Below, one piece after another: positions 60,014-64,000 of a stretch of 64,000 bases of DNA. The notes beneath the pieces were generated by a model. That model was given only the letters and a program-made list of their open reading frames with translations, did not search any database and was not told where the DNA came from. Numbering within the stretch: the stretch's first letter is position 1; each line of letters begins with the position of its first letter. Source of the DNA: Chloroflexota bacterium (GTDB lineage: Bacteria; Chloroflexota; Dormibacteria; Dormibacterales; Dormibacteraceae); NCBI GenBank assembly GCA_005881825.1, contig VBEO01000075.1:23627-87626 (forward strand). The letters run 5' to 3'. A program made the position numbers and the translations under genes.

Positions 60014-60038
60014 CACCTAGGAGTGGCAAGTTAGCGGA

Positions 60039-60776
60039 TCAGGCTTTGGCGAGGTTGAGAAGGAACCCGATGGTCACGTTCCGGTCGACGGTCACAAAGG
60101 GGGCGCTCGGCGGCTGGATGTTGAAGTCGGCCATGGTGGTCTGGATGGTGCCGGCCGCTTGCACCTGAGACCCGGAGATCTGCAGCTGGGTCACGCTGAC
60201 CGTGACGTCCTTGGTCACGCCGTGGATGGTCAGCTGGCCGGGCACGGTCAGCTGCACCTGCTGGCCGTCGGCAAAACCCGCCGGTAGAGCCACCGCTTGC
60301 GTTGATTGGAAGGTGGCCGTCGGGAAGCGGTTCACGCTGAGGGCCTGGCGCACCAACTGGTCGCGCTGGCGCACGTCATGGCCCTCGACCTGGTCGACAC
60401 TGGCCAGCCCGCTCAGGTCGGCGCTAAAGCTGAGGTTCTGGGCGCTCAGCCCGGAGCCGGTGTCCTGCACCGTCAGGGTCCCGGTGACGCTCGACGTGCG
60501 GCCGACCGCCGAATGGGGCGATGGAAAGCCGGCGAAGACCTCGCTCACCCGCCACTCCGCCTGCGAGCCGGCGGCCACGCTCCAGCTGCCGGCCAGACCG
60601 GCGGCCGGGGCGGGCGTGGCCGATGGCGTCGCACCCGGCGTCGGCGTGGCGAGAGCCAGCGGCTGCGGCGCGGTGCGCGCGCCGGAGAAGAAGTACGTGT
60701 AGCCGGCGGCCCCGGCCCCCAGCAGCCCAAGCACGACCAGGGCGCCAACGCCAAGCAGGAGATTGCGGCGCGTCAT
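60039..60776 (-). CDS. YceI-family protein with N-terminal membrane anchor
   Basis: A 245-residue protein: one membrane helix (LLLGVGALVVLGLLGAGAAG), a Pro/Thr/Ala spacer (ATPTPGATPSATPAPA), then a YceI beta-barrel (SEVFAGFPSPHSAVGRTSSV; FNIQPPSAPFVTVDRNVTIG) that binds isoprenoid-like lipids. ATG 60776 overlaps the kinase stop (ATGA), so it belongs to the same operon as the two-component system. Confidence 0.88.
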   Translation of the reverse strand: MTRRNLLLGVGALVVLGLLGAGAAGYTYFFSGARTAPQPLALATPTPGATPSATPAPAAGLAGSWSVAAGSQAEWRVSEVFAGFPSPHSAVGRTSSVTGTLTVQDTGSGLSAQNLSFSADLSGLASVDQVEGHDVRQRDQLVRQALSVNRFPTATFQSTQAVALPAGFADGQQVQLTVPGQLTIHGVTKDVTVSVTQLQISGSQVQAAGTIQTTMADFNIQPPSAPFVTVDRNVTIGFLLNLAKA

Positions 60777-62257
60777 GCCGGCTGCCTGGACGTCGACGGT
60801 GCGCGCGTCGCCGTAGACGGCGCCTCCGCGGGCAGGGGTGGGGGGTAGACCGGCAGCTGGACGGTGAAGGTGGCCCCACCACCGGGTGTGTTCTCGACTC
60901 CGACCGTGCCACCGTGCGCGGCCACCACGGCGGCCACGATTGAGAGGCCGAGGCCGGCGCCGCCGCGGTCCCGGCTGCGCGCGGTGTCGGCCCTGAAGAA
61001 GGGCTCGAAGACCCGCTCGCCGACGCCCGGGGGCAGCCCGGCGCCATGGTCGACGACCTTCAGCACCGCCTTGCCGTCGAGCTGGCGCAGCGAGATCTCG
61101 ACAGGCGTTCCGGGGGGCGTGTGCACGAGCGCGTTGCGGACCAGGTTGGCGAGCACCTGGCGCAGGCGCATGACGTCGCCGGTGATGACCACCCGCTCGG
61201 AAGCCAGCACCTGCAGGGGCCGGTTGGGCGCCACGGCCAGGGCGTCGGTCTGCGCATCCTGGACCAGCAGCTGGAGGTCGACGGTCTCGCGGGCCAGCGG
61301 ACGGCCCTCGTCGAGCCGGGCCAGGAGCAGGAGGTCGTCGACCAACGCGGTCATGCGCACCGCCTCCTCCTCGATCCGGCGCCGGGCCAAGGCGGCGTCC
61401 TCCGGCTTCTCCTCGGCGCCCCGGCGCAGGATCTCCGCGTACCCACGGATCGAGGTCAGGGGGGTGCGCAGCTCGTGGGAGGCGTCGGCCAGGAAGCGGC
61501 GCAGGCGCTGGTTGGAGGCCGTGCGCTCGGCGAACGCGGCCTCGATCTGGTTGAGCATCGCGTTGAGCGCCAGGCCCAGGCGGCCGATCTCGGTGCGCGG
61601 CGTGGCGGGTTCAACGCGGCGGGAGAGATCGCCACCGGCGATCGCGGAGGCCGTGGAGCCCATGCGGGCCAGGGGCTGCAAGCCGAACCGCACCAGCAGC
61701 AAGCCCAGCAGTGCGGCAGCCAGCACCACCAACACCCCGATCAGCAGCTCCAACTGCACCAGCTGGGCCAGCGTGGAATCCACGTCCGTGAGCGGTATGG
61801 CCACCGCCAGGTAGTCACCGCTGGGCTGGCTCAAGGGCTCGACCAGCAGCTCGTAGTGGGCGACGCCGCTGCGCCCGGCCACGGTGCTGATCTGCTGCGA
61901 GCTGCCGCGCGGCTTGGGCAGCACCGGCCGGGCGCTGCTGGGCGTCTGGCCGGGGAATGCAGTGGTGACGAGATCGGCGACCACCGAGCCATCGGGCGCC
62001 AGAACCGCAGCGTAGGTCCCGGCGGGCAGGTTCTGCTGCTGGGGCCCGCCTTCGGGGCCGGGCCCGCCGGGGCCGTGCGGCTCGTAGCTGGAGTTGAGCT
62101 GGTGGACGACGTCCTCGTCGCTGGCGGTCAGCTGCTTGTCGACGCGCTGGTAGAGAAAGGTCTTGAGCGAGGCGTAGGTCGCGAAGTCGGCGACCAGGAT
62201 CCCGACCACCACCAGGGCCACTAGCCCCAGCAGGAGCCGGGCCCGCAGCGAGAGCAT
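60773..62257 (-). CDS. Membrane sensor histidine kinase with HAMP domain
   Basis: A 494-residue kinase with two membrane helices (about 8-28 and 170-192) around a 140-residue sensor loop, a HAMP segment (LARMGSTASAIAGGDLSRRV), H-box FLADASHELRTPLTSIRGY, and ATP-binding boxes VLANLVRNALVHT and GAGLGLSIVAAVVAAHGGT. ATG 62257 overlaps the regulator stop (TGATG). The signal is unknown. Confidence 0.93.
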   Translation of the reverse strand: MLSLRARLLLGLVALVVVGILVADFATYASLKTFLYQRVDKQLTASDEDVVHQLNSSYEPHGPGGPGPEGGPQQQNLPAGTYAAVLAPDGSVVADLVTTAFPGQTPSSARPVLPKPRGSSQQISTVAGRSGVAHYELLVEPLSQPSGDYLAVAIPLTDVDSTLAQLVQLELLIGVLVVLAAALLGLLLVRFGLQPLARMGSTASAIAGGDLSRRVEPATPRTEIGRLGLALNAMLNQIEAAFAERTASNQRLRRFLADASHELRTPLTSIRGYAEILRRGAEEKPEDAALARRRIEEEAVRMTALVDDLLLLARLDEGRPLARETVDLQLLVQDAQTDALAVAPNRPLQVLASERVVITGDVMRLRQVLANLVRNALVHTPPGTPVEISLRQLDGKAVLKVVDHGAGLPPGVGERVFEPFFRADTARSRDRGGAGLGLSIVAAVVAAHGGTVGVENTPGGGATFTVQLPVYPPPLPAEAPSTATRAPSTSRQPA

Positions 62258-62943
62258 CACCTGGGGAGACGCATCACGTAGCCCACGCCGCGCACGGTCT
62301 GGATCAGCGGCGGGCTGTACTTGTCGACCTTGCGCCGCAGGTAGCTGATGTAGGTCTTGAGCACGCTGGCGTCGCCGCCGAAGTCGTAGTCCCAGACGTG
62401 GTCGAGGATCTGGGTCCGGCTGAGCACCCGGCCGGCGTTCACCAACAGGTAGCGCAGCAGGCGGTACTCGGTGGGCGTGAGGTCGATGGGCTCGCCCTGA
62501 CGCCGCACCTCGTGGGCGTCCTCGTCCAGCTCTAGGTCGGCGAGCACCAGCCGGCTCGAGGTCGAGCCGCCGTTGCGGCGCAGGACCACCCGGACCCTGG
62601 CCACCAGCTCCTCGATGCTGAACGGCTTGGTCACATAGTCGTCGCCTCCGATCGTGAGCCCGTGGACCTTGTCCTCGGTCGAATCCCGGGCGGTCAGGAA
62701 GATCACCGGGACCTTGCGGCCCTCCGAGGTCAGCCGCTTCATGACGTCGAGCCCGGAGAGGTCGGGGAGCATGACGTCGAGGATCACCAGGTCGGGCTTG
62801 AACTTCTGGACCGCGCTCAGCGCCGCCCGGCCGCTGCCCGCCTTCTCGACGCTGAAGCCTTCGTAGCGCAGGGCCAGCGCCACCAGGTCGGTGATGTTGG
62901 GCTCGTCGTCGACGACCAACACGCGTGCGTCGCTGTCTGGCAT
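62257..62943 (-). CDS. OmpR/PhoB-family response regulator
   Basis: A 228-residue regulator: receiver with VVDDEPNITDLV, phospho-Asp in VILDVMLPDLSGLD and Lys in YVTKPFS, and a winged-helix DNA-binding domain (IDLTPTEYRLLRYLLVNAGR; SYLRRKVDKYSPPLIQTVRG). ATG 62943 is chosen because it gives the normal receiver N-terminus. It heads the regulator-kinase-YceI operon and is divergent from the secreted protein at 63130. Confidence 0.93.
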   Translation of the reverse strand: MPDSDARVLVVDDEPNITDLVALALRYEGFSVEKAGSGRAALSAVQKFKPDLVILDVMLPDLSGLDVMKRLTSEGRKVPVIFLTARDSTEDKVHGLTIGGDDYVTKPFSIEELVARVRVVLRRNGGSTSSRLVLADLELDEDAHEVRRQGEPIDLTPTEYRLLRYLLVNAGRVLSRTQILDHVWDYDFGGDASVLKTYISYLRRKVDKYSPPLIQTVRGVGYVMRLPR

Positions 62944-63129
62944 GGGGCCATCATGGTCGGCGTTTCTGGGAGTTTTCTGGGAATCTCCCAGGGCGCCATC
63001 CGTCTTCAGGATGCATCCCACTTTCTGCGCGATGTCTCAGCCGGCGCGCAGGAGGTTCAAAAGCGCCGCCTCCAGCATGGCTGCCAGGGTCGCCACCCGG
63101 CGGCCACCAACCACAAGGAGGTGAATCGG

Positions 63130-63414
63130 ATGACCAGAGTGCGTGCGATCGTGGCGGCGGGGGCCATCACCGGCTCCATGCTGATCGGCGGCGTCGCCGG
63201 CGCGGCCCTTACGAGCCTTGCGACCGTGACCGCCAATGCGGCCACTGCCAGCCCGGCGGCCACCGCCAGCCCGGCGGCCACCGCCAGCCCGGGCACGGGC
63301 ACAGGCGCCCCGCCAGGCACGTTCAAGCCGAACGAGGACCCGGCCCACGAGGCGAGCGAAAGCGCCGCCCGGGAGGCGCAGGAGGACGCCGGCCAGGTGC
63401 CGAACATCCCCTAG
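63130..63414 (+). CDS. Small secreted protein with Ala-Ser-Pro repeats
   Basis: A 94-residue protein with a clear signal peptide (MTRVRAIVAAGAITGSMLIG... ending ATVTANA), then three ATASPA-type repeats and an acidic, Glu/Ala-rich tail (DPAHEASESAAREAQEDAGQ). A near-perfect AGGAGGTGAAT ribosome-binding site lies before ATG 63130. It is divergent from the two-component operon and is a plausible target. No family recognised. Confidence 0.7.
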   Translation: MTRVRAIVAAGAITGSMLIGGVAGAALTSLATVTANAATASPAATASPAATASPGTGTGAPPGTFKPNEDPAHEASESAAREAQEDAGQVPNIP

Positions 63415-63543
63415 CTTTCCGCCCACTACTCCGAGGAGGGCCGGCCTGGCAGCCGGTCCTCTTCTTCTATCCGAGGCTGTCGATCCAAACGGCGGCCGAT
63501 CGTCGTAGGGGATGACGGATCACAAACGCTGGAGGGTTTTGAC

Positions 63544-63861
63544 ATGGCGAACTTCGTACTCCTCTACAACGGCGGCAAGATGCCCGAGGGCGAGGCCGAG
63601 CAGAAGCAGGTGATGCAGGCCTGGACGGGCTGGTTCGGCAGCCTCGGCGACAAGGTCGTGGACGGCGGCAACCCCTTCACGCCCGAGAGCCGGACCATCG
63701 AGAGCGGCGGTCAGGTCGGCAACACCAACGGCAGCCGCCACACCGGCTACTCGATCATCAAGGCCGACTCACTGGACGAGGCCGTGAAGCTGGCCAAGGG
63801 CTGCCCGGTCCTGCAGGGCGGCGCCTCGATCGAGGTCTACGAAGCCTTCCCGGTCATGTAG
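63544..63861 (+). CDS. YCII-related (YciI/DGPF-like) protein
   Basis: A 105-residue dimeric ferredoxin-like fold: NFVLLYNGGKMPEGEAEQKQ, WTGWFGSLGDKVVDGGNPF, and SIIKADSLDEAVKLAKGCPV. The family has no fixed reaction; members occur near ECF sigma factors or as muconolactone-isomerase-like enzymes. GGAGGG lies 9 bp upstream of ATG 63544. Its stop overlaps the convergent partial gene. Confidence 0.85.
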   Translation: MANFVLLYNGGKMPEGEAEQKQVMQAWTGWFGSLGDKVVDGGNPFTPESRTIESGGQVGNTNGSRHTGYSIIKADSLDEAVKLAKGCPVLQGGASIEVYEAFPVM

Positions 63862-64000
63862 GGCCGGGGCTTGCCCCGCCCTCGAACCGGATCTCGGAGC
63901 GCTCCGCGCCATGCTCGGCGCGGAGTCGCGCCGGCCGGCCGCGCAGCCATAGGCGCTCGACCTCTATCGAGCGCCAGCCCGCCGGCAGCACCACCGGCCG
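63854..64000 (-). CDS. C-terminal end of an unidentified protein (5' end outside window)
   Basis: Forty-eight codons are visible, reading RPVVLPAGWRSIEVERLWLR and ending FEGGASPGPT before TGA at 63854-63856. Codon use is strongly GC-ending. The fragment resembles C-terminal beta-strands of glycoside hydrolase/phosphorylase proteins, but the evidence is thin. The last nine or so residues are encoded by a palindromic repeat (63858-63883), as in the kinase and ligase genes. Confidence 0.55.
   Translation of the reverse strand, partial: RPVVLPAGWRSIEVERLWLRGRPARLRAEHGAERSEIRFEGGASPGPT

Overview
A gene-dense, very GC-rich bacterial segment (third codon positions nearly always G or C; GTG and TTG starts common) with about 63 protein-coding genes and no tRNA, rRNA, CRISPR array or insertion sequence that I can see. 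The gene mix (F420-type luciferase-like oxidoreductase, mycothiol-type DinB-fold isomerase, many LIV-type and sugar ABC transporters, aromatic catabolism, CpaE-like ATPases) fits an aerobic soil heterotroph, perhaps Candidatus Dormibacterota, Chloroflexota or Actinomycetota. No taxonomic marker lies in the window, so this is inference.

Layout. 1-5.4 kb: partial gnd, a CAX antiporter, tandem UspA, an LLM oxidoreductase and a rhodanese-CBS protein. 5.4-12.3 kb (minus): GT39-like and PAP2-like membrane enzymes, a TPR protein, a receiver/cNMP/CpaE-type ATPase and an acyl-CoA ligase. 12.3-16.9 kb: first LIV transporter (livKGFHM). 16.8-40.9 kb: a large aromatic-catabolism region. It holds ring-cleaving VOC proteins, amidohydrolases, GalB-like and LigJ-like 4-oxalomesaconate hydratases, RidA, protocatechuate 3,4-dioxygenase (pcaHG), a LigB-type extradiol dioxygenase, two RraA-type aldolase-like proteins, a second complete LIV transporter, four MetE-like zinc methyltransferase paralogues (one fused to a SAM methyltransferase), a PaaK-like ligase, a citryl-CoA-lyase-like protein and a mycothiol-type isomerase. 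41-46.6 kb: a signalling block (receiver, hybrid kinase, receiver-CpaE, ECF sigma factor with a membrane partner). 46.6-55.8 kb: a sugar/polyol regulon under a LacI repressor with two matching tandem operators. 55.9-64 kb: a lone molybdenum hydroxylase subunit, a DapA-family enzyme, a broken methyltransferase, YceI, a kinase/regulator pair divergent from a small secreted protein, a YciI protein and a partial gene.

How the genes work together. An eleven-gene minus-strand unit (32907 down to 23248) begins with a MetE-like enzyme, continues through livGFHMK and ends with LigB and a LigK-like aldolase, so uptake, a possible methyl transfer and ring fission are co-transcribed. The plus unit 20372-22978 adds RidA, LigJ-like hydratase and pcaHG. 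In the sugar regulon, uptake genes (55715 down to 51585) and Gfo/Idh-DUF993-isomerase genes (49779 down to 46558) share the same double operator.

Two window-wide features matter for any reader. First, at least five genes carry what look like out-of-frame internal deletions, and several gene junctions have lost a stop or start codon; this may be genome decay or assembly error. Second, short palindromic GC-rich repeats of two kinds lie between genes and also inside or at the ends of coding regions.
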